The position numbers and the translations under genes were made by a program. Shown piece by piece: positions 1 through 6,337 of a stretch of 19,683 nt of DNA. Source of the stretch: Saprospiraceae bacterium UBA7328 (GTDB lineage: Bacteria; Bacteroidota; Bacteroidia; Chitinophagales; Saprospiraceae); NCBI GenBank assembly GCA_002471345.1, contig DKPS01000156.1, forward strand, positions 1-19,683. The letters are read 5' to 3'. The notes beneath the pieces were generated by a model. That model searched no databases and was not told where the DNA came from. It worked only from the letters and a program-made list of their open reading frames with translations. Every line of letters begins with the position of its first letter. Positions within the stretch are counted from its first letter, which is position 1.

Positions 1-60
1 TTTTTACGCAAGGCTACAATTTGAATTAATAGACGTTTCCATCTATGCTATGAAGTTAAA

Positions 61-104
61 TGAAAAAGGCTATAAATGCACGTATTTAGTTCATTTATAG
101 CCTT
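61..104 (-). terminator. Rho-independent terminator of the tmRNA gene
   Basis: A perfect 13-bp inverted repeat (66-78 pairing with 92-104, AAGGCTATAAATG against CATTTATAGCCTT) encloses a 13-nt loop. On the minus strand it is followed at once by a run of five T (67-63). It lies about 29 bp beyond the tmRNA 3' end, so it most likely ends ssrA transcription. On the plus strand no T-run follows the stem, so it should act only on minus-strand transcripts. Confidence 0.85.
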
Positions 105-132
105 CAATGTATTACATATGATGATAGTAAAG

Positions 133-500
133 TGGAGCTGCGGAGATTCGAACTCCGGTCCAGCCAAAGCTCTAAAAAACTTTCTACATGCTTAGCTTAT
201 ACTTTAATTTTCGATATCAGGCAGGTGTATGAGCAACCAGCCATCAACTTAGTTTCTTAATTTCGAATCACTCCCGAAACACTGAGCTCATCTAGCCTGA
301 ATTTGTTTGATGTGCGGCACCTCTTTATATCAGACATCAAGTGGGCGGCACAAAGGCATATAATTCCTAGAATTATGCTGCCATGGCAAATTGTCTATTG
401 CCTGTTGTTGTTGTGAATATCATTTGTTAACAGAGTGAACATTCGTTGCTCCGGCATGCTTACTAATCAGACTACTTTCCTGTCGATTCCATTCAGCCCC
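133..500 (-). ncRNA. ssrA: Transfer-messenger RNA (tmRNA)
   Basis: This RNA acts as both tRNA-Ala and short mRNA. It rescues ribosomes stalled on broken messages and tags the nascent protein for proteolysis. The 5' end GGGGCTG (500-494) pairs with CAGCTCC near the 3' end (140-134) to form the acceptor stem, with discriminator A at 133. The 3' part has the classical T-arm with GTTCGAATC. The tag reading frame runs from 402 to 373: a Gly resume codon, then NRQFAMAA and a TAA stop. After the stop, TAATTC-TAG-GAATTA can fold into the hairpin expected there. The full CCA tail is not encoded (A, C, then T), so CCA must be added after transcription. The length of 368 nt is normal for one-piece tmRNA. 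It lies 50 bp downstream of purC. Confidence 0.97.
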
Positions 501-507
501 ATTTTTT

Positions 508-515
508 CAAAGATC
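508..515 (-). promoter_or_regulatory. Possible -7 promoter element of ssrA
   Basis: On the minus strand GATCTTTG matches seven of eight positions of the Bacteroidota -7 consensus TAnnTTTG. It ends 7 nt before the tmRNA 5' end, where a start-proximal promoter would be expected. No clear TTTG -33 box stands at the usual distance. The gene could also be served by read-through from purC, because no terminator is visible between them. Confidence 0.35.
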
Positions 516-550
516 ATCTACTTAACGTCCAAGTAATGAAAGAAGTTCCT

Positions 551-1486
551 CTATTTTTTTAAATAGTTTAGAACTGATGATTCTATATCATTTACAATAT
601 TATTGTAATCTCGTTTTTCAAAATTTTCTCCAGTAACTGCTTCAAAAAGTTCTATATATTTTTCGCTCACCTCAGTAACAAATTCTTGAGGTATCAAAGG
701 CATTTTCTCACCTTCTTTACCTTGAAAATTATGATCCATGAGCCATTCTCTGACAAACTCTTTAGATAATTGTTTTTGTTTCTCACCTTTTGACTGCCTA
801 TGGGTATAGCCCTCAGAATAATAGTATCTAGAGCTATCAGGAGTATGGATCTCATCTATGAGGATAACCTTTCCATCATACATTCCAAATTCATACTTGG
901 TATCAACCAGTATTAAACCATATTTATGTGCTCTTTTAGTCCCATAATTGAAAAGAGCATAAGTATATTTTTCAAGAGTGTTGTATACTTCGGTGCCCAC
1001 TATTCCTCGGGACAAGATTTCTTCTTTTGAAATATCTTCGTCGTGTCCTTCTTCCGCTTTCGTAGCTGGTGTGATAATGGGCTTTGGGAACTTGTCTGAT
1101 TCTTTCAGACCCTCTGGCATTAAAACTCCACATATTTCTCTCTTTCCAGACTTATACTCTCTCCATGAGTGCCCTGCCAGATAACCTCTGATCACCATTT
1201 CTAATTTAATGGGTTCACATTTTAACCCAATCGAGACATTAGGATCTGGAGACTCTAGAAGCCAGTTTGGCACTATAGATTTTGATTCTGTAAGAAATAA
1301 TGTGGCTAATTGATTTAGCACTTGACCTTTGTAAGGAATTGCTTTTGGTAATACGTAGTCGAAAGCTGAAATTCTATCAGATACTACACTAATTAGTTTA
1401 TCGCCAATAGTATATACATCTCTAACTTTTCCTTTGTAGAATGAATCTTGATTTGGAAATGTATATTCCGTTCCTTTCAGCCCCAT
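551..1486 (-). CDS. purC: Phosphoribosylaminoimidazole-succinocarboxamide synthase (SAICAR synthetase)
   Basis: This enzyme joins CAIR and aspartate using ATP to give SAICAR, a step of cytoplasmic de novo purine synthesis. The 311-residue protein has the full family pattern. The N-terminal ATP-binding motif YKGKVRDVY lies at 17-25, EMVIRGYLAGHSWREY at 96-111, TPATKAEEGHDEDI at 139-152, and the LVDTKYEFG and LIDEIHTPDSSRYY signatures follow. The length fits the longer PurC form. The ATG shares its first base with the last base of the TAA stop of the gene upstream (TAATG), which implies translational coupling. No good Shine-Dalgarno precedes it. It is the last protein gene of a cluster that begins with rpoD, and ssrA follows 50 bp downstream. 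No other purine gene is nearby and no purine riboswitch is seen. Confidence 0.97.
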   Translation of the reverse strand: MGLKGTEYTFPNQDSFYKGKVRDVYTIGDKLISVVSDRISAFDYVLPKAIPYKGQVLNQLATLFLTESKSIVPNWLLESPDPNVSIGLKCEPIKLEMVIRGYLAGHSWREYKSGKREICGVLMPEGLKESDKFPKPIITPATKAEEGHDEDISKEEILSRGIVGTEVYNTLEKYTYALFNYGTKRAHKYGLILVDTKYEFGMYDGKVILIDEIHTPDSSRYYYSEGYTHRQSKGEKQKQLSKEFVREWLMDHNFQGKEGEKMPLIPQEFVTEVSEKYIELFEAVTGENFEKRDYNNIVNDIESSVLNYLKK

Positions 1487-1908
1487 TAAAGGTTTCGCAA
1501 TAGATTTCTATCTAATAAAGTGTCTTTGAGTTCTTTTAGAACACTATACTGTTCAGGAAGAGCTCTTTGCATAACTTGCTTTATAGCAACATAAGCACCT
1601 TTTTCAACGCCTGGTATAGTTTCTTTGACAACTTCTTTAGCTATCTTAATATCATTTCTTATTAATCCTCTAATTGAAGGGATATCATGCCAATCAGCCT
1701 CTATCGCTATTGTTTCAATTGGATTGTCAGCATCTTCTAATTCCAAAAATTCTAATGGTAAGCCCAGATTTTCAATTTCACTCATTCTAGCTTTATTGAC
1801 CTTCCAAATTTCTGGGTTATTCTTTAGATGCTCATCTAAAAGAAATACTTCTAAACCTTTTTCATGAAATCGATAAACGATGACTCTAACTTTATCAAGT
1901 ATACTCAT
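1486..1908 (-). CDS. Small Nudix-like protein without a recognisable Nudix box
   Basis: The product is a 140-residue soluble protein with no signal peptide or membrane segment. Its start (VRVIVYRFHEKGLEVFLLDE, residues 7-26) resembles the first strands of a Nudix fold, and WKVNKA follows where many Nudix proteins have W-x-x-P-K-G. I cannot find the catalytic GX5EX7REUXEEXGU motif. The matching region reads DWHDIPSIRGLIRNDI instead, so hydrolase activity is doubtful. The C-terminal half is helical and charged. The gene starts 4 bp after the upstream membrane-protein gene and its stop overlaps the purC start, so it is almost certainly co-translated with purC. A nucleotide-related role is only a guess from this position. 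A conserved protein of unknown function is the safe reading. Confidence 0.8.
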   Translation of the reverse strand: MSILDKVRVIVYRFHEKGLEVFLLDEHLKNNPEIWKVNKARMSEIENLGLPLEFLELEDADNPIETIAIEADWHDIPSIRGLIRNDIKIAKEVVKETIPGVEKGAYVAIKQVMQRALPEQYSVLKELKDTLLDRNLLRNL

Positions 1909-1912
1909 AAAT

Positions 1913-2569
1913 TCAATTGCTATCTTGACGCCAAATTAAGTAAAATAGTAATAAGAATTTAACAAGAGGAACATAGATTGCGTTTACATTCTCTGGCTTT
2001 ACAGGTACCAAACGCCTCGTTATTTCATTTTGATCGTTACTATCATTAGTTATAACAATAGATTCATCATTGATATAGACTTCACCACGTTGCCTAGTCT
2101 TATTAAGTTTAATCTGTGATTTCTTATAATCTATTGATAAATCATCTACTGAAAACTTAATGGTAATTGGGTCTTCTTGATCCATTGTAAATGTTACTTC
2201 ATGGTTATGTCCTTTAAATAATTCAAAGGTGTTTTCTTCAGTAACAATAAGCATCAACTCTCTATCTCCATATTTTTTTGACATCATATGACCTAACTTC
2301 TCATTGTATATGGAATGAAATGTAGCTTCTTGAGCTGAGGTTATTAAGTCATATTTGGAAGTGCCATAATCTAATTCCATTGATAGTGTATTCAGGTCTT
2401 TCCAAGACCATTTAACAATATCACTTTTATCAAATGCAGAGAGAAATGCTCTTTTATCCTTAAGCATTTGGTTTCTAGTTCCACTGATGGCGGATAGAAA
2501 TTTTATTATTTCAGTTAATATATAGAGGAGAGAAATACCAATTATAGCATAGACGAGTAATCGTAACAT
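1913..2569 (-). CDS. Membrane-anchored protein of unknown function
   Basis: I do not recognise this 218-residue protein. Residues 3-26 form a hydrophobic segment (LRLLVYAIIGISLLYILTEI) that would anchor it in the inner membrane. A second hydrophobic stretch sits near the C-terminus (about 198-213, IYVPLVKFLLLFYLIW), just before a short polar tail. The region between is hydrophilic, rich in Lys, Asp and Glu, and looks like alternating beta strands. No catalytic motif is visible. It lies 13 bp after rpoD and 4 bp before the Nudix-like gene, so it is probably part of one transcript. That position close behind the sigma factor gene gives no direct hint of function. The reading frame is intact and no rival frame fits the operon spacing. 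Confidence 0.8.
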   Translation of the reverse strand: MLRLLVYAIIGISLLYILTEIIKFLSAISGTRNQMLKDKRAFLSAFDKSDIVKWSWKDLNTLSMELDYGTSKYDLITSAQEATFHSIYNEKLGHMMSKKYGDRELMLIVTEENTFELFKGHNHEVTFTMDQEDPITIKFSVDDLSIDYKKSQIKLNKTRQRGEVYINDESIVITNDSNDQNEITRRLVPVKPENVNAIYVPLVKFLLLFYLIWRQDSN

Positions 2570-2582
2570 GTTTCAACAGACT

Positions 2583-3449
2583 CTATCCTAAAAATGACTT
2601 CAAGTCGTTCTTATTGACAGATTTTCTCAATCTTCTAATCGATCTTTCTTTGATTTGTCTAACTCTTTCTCTTGTAAGTCCATACATCTCCCCGATCTCT
2701 TCAAGAGTCATTGCTCTCTTACCATTGAGACCATAATAGGCTGTAAGCACTTCTACTTCTCTAGGAGAAAGCATAGAAAGACCATATTCTACCTCATCTC
2801 TTAAGGATTGATCCATGAGTTCATTATCTGGACTTTCTATAGAATCAAACTCCATTAAATCTAAGAAAGTTGCATCACCATCTTCACCTCCTACTGGAGC
2901 ATCAAATGATACGTGGCGGCGATTACTATGTAGAGTAGTCTTTACATCTTTAGGCTTCATTTCTAAGAGTTCAGCTAACTCTTCTATAGAAGGTTCCCTT
3001 TCAAATTCTTGTTGAAAAGATACATAGGCTTCATTTACTCTGTTGTAAGAACCTACTTTATTTAATGGTAGTCTTACCAATCTCGAATTTTCCACAATGG
3101 CTTGTAAAATACTTTGCCTTATCCACCACACAGCATAAGAAATGAATTTGAAGCCTTTGGTTTCATCAAACCTTCTGGCAGCCTTCATAAGACCAACATT
3201 CCCCTCATTAATCAAATCACTTAAAGACAACCCTTGATTTTGATATTGCTTAGATACTGATACCACAAACCTTAAATTAGCATTGGTTAATTTTTCCAAT
3301 GCTTCTTGATCACCATCTCTAATCTTTTTGGCAAGAACAGCTTCTTCATCAGCTGTAACAAGATCAATCTTGCTAATGTCATTTAAGTATTTATCAAGAG
3401 CTAAACTCTCTCGATTGGTAATTTTGTTGGTAATTTTTAGTTGTCGCAT
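2583..3449 (-). CDS. rpoD: Primary RNA polymerase sigma factor (sigma-70, RpoD/SigA type)
   Basis: This is the housekeeping sigma subunit that directs RNA polymerase to promoters. At 288 residues it is the short form usual in Bacteroidota: it starts MRQLKITNKITNRES and lacks region 1.1 and the large non-conserved insert. Region 1.2 is at about 17-45. Region 2, with NLRFVVSVSKQYQNQGLSL and FISYAVWWIRQSILQAI, is at about 58-118. Region 3 is at about 135-180. Region 4.2, with the helix-turn-helix MTLEEIGEMYGLTRERVRQI, is at 247-266. It is the first gene of the rpoD - membrane protein - Nudix-like - purC cluster. The upstream 260 bp hold no -7 element that I can call with confidence. Sigma factors of this type recognise the TAnnTTTG promoters seen elsewhere in the window. 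Confidence 0.97.
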   Translation of the reverse strand: MRQLKITNKITNRESLALDKYLNDISKIDLVTADEEAVLAKKIRDGDQEALEKLTNANLRFVVSVSKQYQNQGLSLSDLINEGNVGLMKAARRFDETKGFKFISYAVWWIRQSILQAIVENSRLVRLPLNKVGSYNRVNEAYVSFQQEFEREPSIEELAELLEMKPKDVKTTLHSNRRHVSFDAPVGGEDGDATFLDLMEFDSIESPDNELMDQSLRDEVEYGLSMLSPREVEVLTAYYGLNGKRAMTLEEIGEMYGLTRERVRQIKERSIRRLRKSVNKNDLKSFLG

Positions 3450-3709
3450 ACCTTTAGCTGATGTACTCTTTATTTTTATTTCAAGCCTACCTTGAATTTC
3501 TCATTGAAATAGACTAATAACACTACGTTTTAAGAACTCAAAAGGTTCCCGACCTAGTGTCTTTTTTTTTGAATAACTTTAATTTTATCCTTTGTCTATT
3601 CTCTTTTCATTTTCTAGTAGGCAAATAACCTACCAAATTATTTGAATAGAAATTATATGTAAACTATTTGCTATAGAAGATATAGCACTCAGTATCCATT
3701 TCAATAAAA
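3450..3709. other. pnp-rpoD intergenic region with two hairpins
   Basis: This 260-bp gap holds no convincing ORF. Two inverted repeats stand close together. TGCTATA/TATAGCA (3669-3675 with 3681-3687, 5-nt loop) lies 22 bp past the pnp stop. A 7-bp stem with one G-T pair follows at 3615-3621 with 3629-3635. Neither is followed by a T-run on the minus strand, so a classical intrinsic terminator for pnp is not evident. A run of nine T on the plus strand (3562-3570) marks the part nearer rpoD. The rpoD promoter must lie here or rpoD is read from pnp, but I could not find a TAnnTTTG box with at most one mismatch. Confidence 0.5.
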
Positions 3710-5848
3710 CTATCCTTGCTTATCAGGTCTAGGTAATAAAGCTTTTCTTGAAAGTCTAAGTTTTCCCGATCTTTCGTCGACACCTATTATTTTCACTCTG
3801 ACAGGATCACCTTCAGTGAATAATCCATCCATTTTTTCAATTCTAGAATGGGACACCTCAGAGATATGCACTAATCCACTCTTACCACTGAAATCAACAA
3901 ACATACCATAAGGCATTATAGATGCTACTGTAGCATCGACCTCATCACCAACGGAAGGAACAAAAGTTATTTTATCAATCCAATTCTTAGCTTCATCGAG
4001 TCCTTTCTTATCAGAAGCGAAAATATTGACGACACCTTTATTGTCTTTTTCTTCTATACTGACTCTTACTCCAGTAACTTCTTGTATTTCTTGAATAATT
4101 TTTCCTCCAGGCCCGATAACGGCGCCTATAAAGCTTTTGTCAATTTTAAATTCACTAACTCTTGGAGCGTGATCTTTGAGATCAGCATTTGCAATTTCTA
4201 TTGTTTTGGCCATTTCATCTAAAATATGAATTCGCCCATCTTTTGCTTGAAGAAGAGCTTTCTCTAAAGTCTCATATGGAAGCCCATCGATTTTTATATC
4301 CATTTGACATCCACAAATACCTTTTTTCGTCCCAGTTACTTTGAAATCCATATCACCGAGAGCATCTTCATCTCCAAGAATATCAGATAAAACTGCAACT
4401 CTATCTCCTTCTGCAACCATTCCCATGGCAATACCAGATATGGGACTTTCAAGTTTTATACCTGCATCCATAAGTGCCATAGACCCAGCACATACAGTGG
4501 CCATAGAGGATGAGCCGTTAGATTCTAGAATATCAGAAACTACTCTTATCGTATAACCTCCACCTTCAGGCATTACCTTTCTTATAGACCTACCTGCAAG
4601 ATTGGCATGGCCTACCTCTCTCCTACCTGGACCTCTCATAGGTCTAGCCTCTCCTACACTTAGCGCTGGGAAATTATAATGTAGAATAAAGTTGTCATGA
4701 TAAGTTTCCAATGCCGTATCCACTAAAGCATTATCTAGTTTAGACCCAATAGTTACTGAAGTCAGCGATTGAGTCTCTCCTCTTGTAAATATTGCAGATC
4801 CATGTGCTGAAGGCAAATAATCTACCTCAGTCCATATATTTCTAATTTCGTCAAAATTTCTTCCATCAAGTCGGGTGCTATTATCAAGCATCATCTCTCT
4901 GATGGTAGATTTTTTCAGTTTATTGAAGTAATCGCTAATATTCCCCCCTTTCTCCGCAAGATATTCCTCACCTTTCTCTTCTAATATTTTCTCTTTAAGA
5001 GCATCCTTAACCACAGAGAATCCTTCTTTTCTAGCTCCTTTTTCCAATCCTCCTTTGGCAATATTCAGAATGCCTTCCTTGCATTCCTTTGTAATATATG
5101 CCATTAACTCTTCATCAACTTCTTCTATTTCTACTACTCTTTTTATTAAAGCTTTATCACCAACCTTTTTAGCTAATTCAAGCTGAGCCTGACATTGAAC
5201 TTTAATTGCTTCATGTCCAATCTTAATAGCCTCAATGAGCTCTGCTTCTTGACATTCATCGGCCTCTCCTTCTACCATCATGACATTGTCCATAGTCGCC
5301 GCCACAATCACATCAAGAGATGCTCTCTTCATATCCTCTCTACTCGGATTCACAACATACTTGCCATCAATTTTTGAAACTCTAGCTTCTGACAATGGGC
5401 CTGCAAAAGCAATATCGGAAACAGCTAAAGCAGATGATACAGCTAGAGCTGCATATGCGTCAGGTGATATTGTTTCATCCGCTGAAATCATATTGATTAC
5501 AACTTGAGTCTCGTTCATATATCCATCAGGAAACAAAGGTCGTATGGCTCTATCAACTAATCTACAGATCAAGATCTCATAATCATTAAGCCTTGCTTCT
5601 CTTCTAAAGAAGTTGCCAGGGATTCTTCCGGCACTGGCATATTTCTCTTGATAATCCACTGATAGTGGAAAGAAGGATTGACCTTCTCGAGGTTCATGAT
5701 TAGATACAACTGATGCAAACAACATCATTTTACCTACTCTGACAACACATGATCCATGTGCTTGAGTGGCTAATTTACCTGTCTCAATAGTTACAGTTTC
5801 TCCTGACGGTAAGTCAAAAGAAGTAGTAATAGGTTTAATAGAACCCAT
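3710..5848 (-). CDS. pnp: Polyribonucleotide nucleotidyltransferase (polynucleotide phosphorylase)
   Basis: PNPase degrades RNA 3' to 5' with phosphate, releasing nucleoside diphosphates, and forms a trimeric ring in the cytoplasm. The 712-residue protein has the standard order. The first RNase PH domain is at about 12-145, a helical linker at about 240-320, and the second RNase PH domain at about 325-540. This second domain carries the catalytic acidic motif GDEDALGDMD at 492-501. A KH domain follows at about 565-625, with the GPGG loop at 579-582, and an S1 domain at about 634-701. Length and all key residues are normal. It sits 99 bp downstream of rpsO, the same order as in E. coli. A 9-bp hairpin and a weak promoter-like box occur in that gap. 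No Shine-Dalgarno precedes the ATG. Confidence 0.98.
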   Translation of the reverse strand: MGSIKPITTSFDLPSGETVTIETGKLATQAHGSCVVRVGKMMLFASVVSNHEPREGQSFFPLSVDYQEKYASAGRIPGNFFRREARLNDYEILICRLVDRAIRPLFPDGYMNETQVVINMISADETISPDAYAALAVSSALAVSDIAFAGPLSEARVSKIDGKYVVNPSREDMKRASLDVIVAATMDNVMMVEGEADECQEAELIEAIKIGHEAIKVQCQAQLELAKKVGDKALIKRVVEIEEVDEELMAYITKECKEGILNIAKGGLEKGARKEGFSVVKDALKEKILEEKGEEYLAEKGGNISDYFNKLKKSTIREMMLDNSTRLDGRNFDEIRNIWTEVDYLPSAHGSAIFTRGETQSLTSVTIGSKLDNALVDTALETYHDNFILHYNFPALSVGEARPMRGPGRREVGHANLAGRSIRKVMPEGGGYTIRVVSDILESNGSSSMATVCAGSMALMDAGIKLESPISGIAMGMVAEGDRVAVLSDILGDEDALGDMDFKVTGTKKGICGCQMDIKIDGLPYETLEKALLQAKDGRIHILDEMAKTIEIANADLKDHAPRVSEFKIDKSFIGAVIGPGGKIIQEIQEVTGVRVSIEEKDNKGVVNIFASDKKGLDEAKNWIDKITFVPSVGDEVDATVASIMPYGMFVDFSGKSGLVHISEVSHSRIEKMDGLFTEGDPVRVKIIGVDERSGKLRLSRKALLPRPDKQG

Positions 5849-5869
5849 TGATTAATTTTTAATGATTCG

Positions 5870-5877
5870 CGAAGGTA
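5870..5877 (-). promoter_or_regulatory. Possible -7 promoter element of pnp
   Basis: On the minus strand TACCTTCG matches seven of eight positions of TAnnTTTG and is followed by CG. It is nearly identical to the boxes before the nrnA-type gene and rpsO. It lies 21 bp upstream of the pnp ATG. No TTTG stands 20 bp further upstream, so the -33 part is weak. If real, pnp has its own promoter as well as read-through from rpsO. Confidence 0.4.
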
Positions 5878-5897
5878 AGAAATATTATTATTTCTTA
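5876..5897. repeat. Perfect 9-bp inverted repeat upstream of pnp
   Basis: TAAGAAATA (5876-5884) and TATTTCTTA (5889-5897) form a perfect stem with a 4-nt loop. It overlaps the first two bases of the possible pnp -7 box and fills the spacer region above it. It could act as an operator for a dimeric regulator, as an RNA hairpin in the rpsO-pnp transcript, or as a processing site. No T-run follows on the minus strand, so it is not a standard terminator. Confidence 0.5.
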
Positions 5898-5947
5898 TAA
5901 TATGATTCTTAAGTACTTAGAAAGGGAAACCCAGATTTAGCGTAAAT

Positions 5948-6223
5948 CTATTTTCTTATGCCCAGTTTTTCTATAAGGTCTCTGTACTTCTGAATATCTT
6001 TTTTCGCTAAATATTTTAATAAACTCTTTCTTTTCCCTACTAATGTAAGTAAAGTTCTTCTACAAGAATGATCTTTTTTGTTATCGATAAGATGCTTAGA
6101 AAGTTCATTAATACGGAAGGTGTATAATGCTACTTGACCTTCAATAGAACCAGTATTAGATGCTGATCCACCGTGTTCTTTGAATATTTCTTCTTTCTTT
6201 TCTTTTGTTAGATATTCTGCCAT
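5948..6223 (-). CDS. rpsO: 30S ribosomal protein S15
   Basis: S15 is a primary binding protein of 16S rRNA in the small subunit platform. The 91-residue protein is close to the usual 89 and has the family signature: SNTGSIEGQVALYTFRINEL (about 22-41), LIDNKKDHSCRRTLLTLVGK (about 45-64), then RKSLLKYLAKKD. Only the ATG at 6223 gives the full N-terminus. The leader of about 45-50 nt ends in an AT-rich stretch without Shine-Dalgarno. A very good promoter lies upstream at 6274-6305. pnp follows 99 bp downstream with no clear terminator between them, so co-transcription is likely. Confidence 0.98.
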   Translation of the reverse strand: MAEYLTKEKKEEIFKEHGGSASNTGSIEGQVALYTFRINELSKHLIDNKKDHSCRRTLLTLVGKRKSLLKYLAKKDIQKYRDLIEKLGIRK

Positions 6224-6273
6224 TATTTATTTTTTTACCAAAAAGCAATTACTTAAATCGAAAATTAGCGGCG

Positions 6274-6305
6274 CAAAGGTAGGTTTATTATTGTAATTAA
6301 ACAAA
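6274..6305 (-). promoter_or_regulatory. Bacteroidota-type sigma-70 promoter of rpsO
   Basis: On the minus strand TTTG (6305-6302) and TACCTTTG (6281-6274) are separated by exactly 20 bp. Both agree fully with the known -33 TTTG and -7 TAnnTTTG pattern. The expected start of transcription is near 6269, which gives rpsO a leader of about 45 nt. This is the best promoter in the window and supports assigning the organism to this phylum. Confidence 0.8.
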
Positions 6306-6337
6306 GCGATATTATCTGATTAAATAAGCTAATTTAA

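Noticed and set aside
1..100. Plus-strand frame open from the left edge to a TAG at 98-100, as the end of a gene
   Set aside because: About 32 open codons in AT-rich DNA are not significant, and the frame runs into the ssrA terminator stem. It cannot be excluded without the neighbouring sequence.
1..132. tmRNA 3' end as an integration site for a mobile element
   Set aside because: No integrase, no repeated tmRNA end and no foreign-looking genes are seen. The region beyond the gene holds only its terminator.
1487..1530. Purine riboswitch or PurR-type operator before purC
   Set aside because: purC starts at the stop of the gene before it, and there is no leader able to hold such an element.
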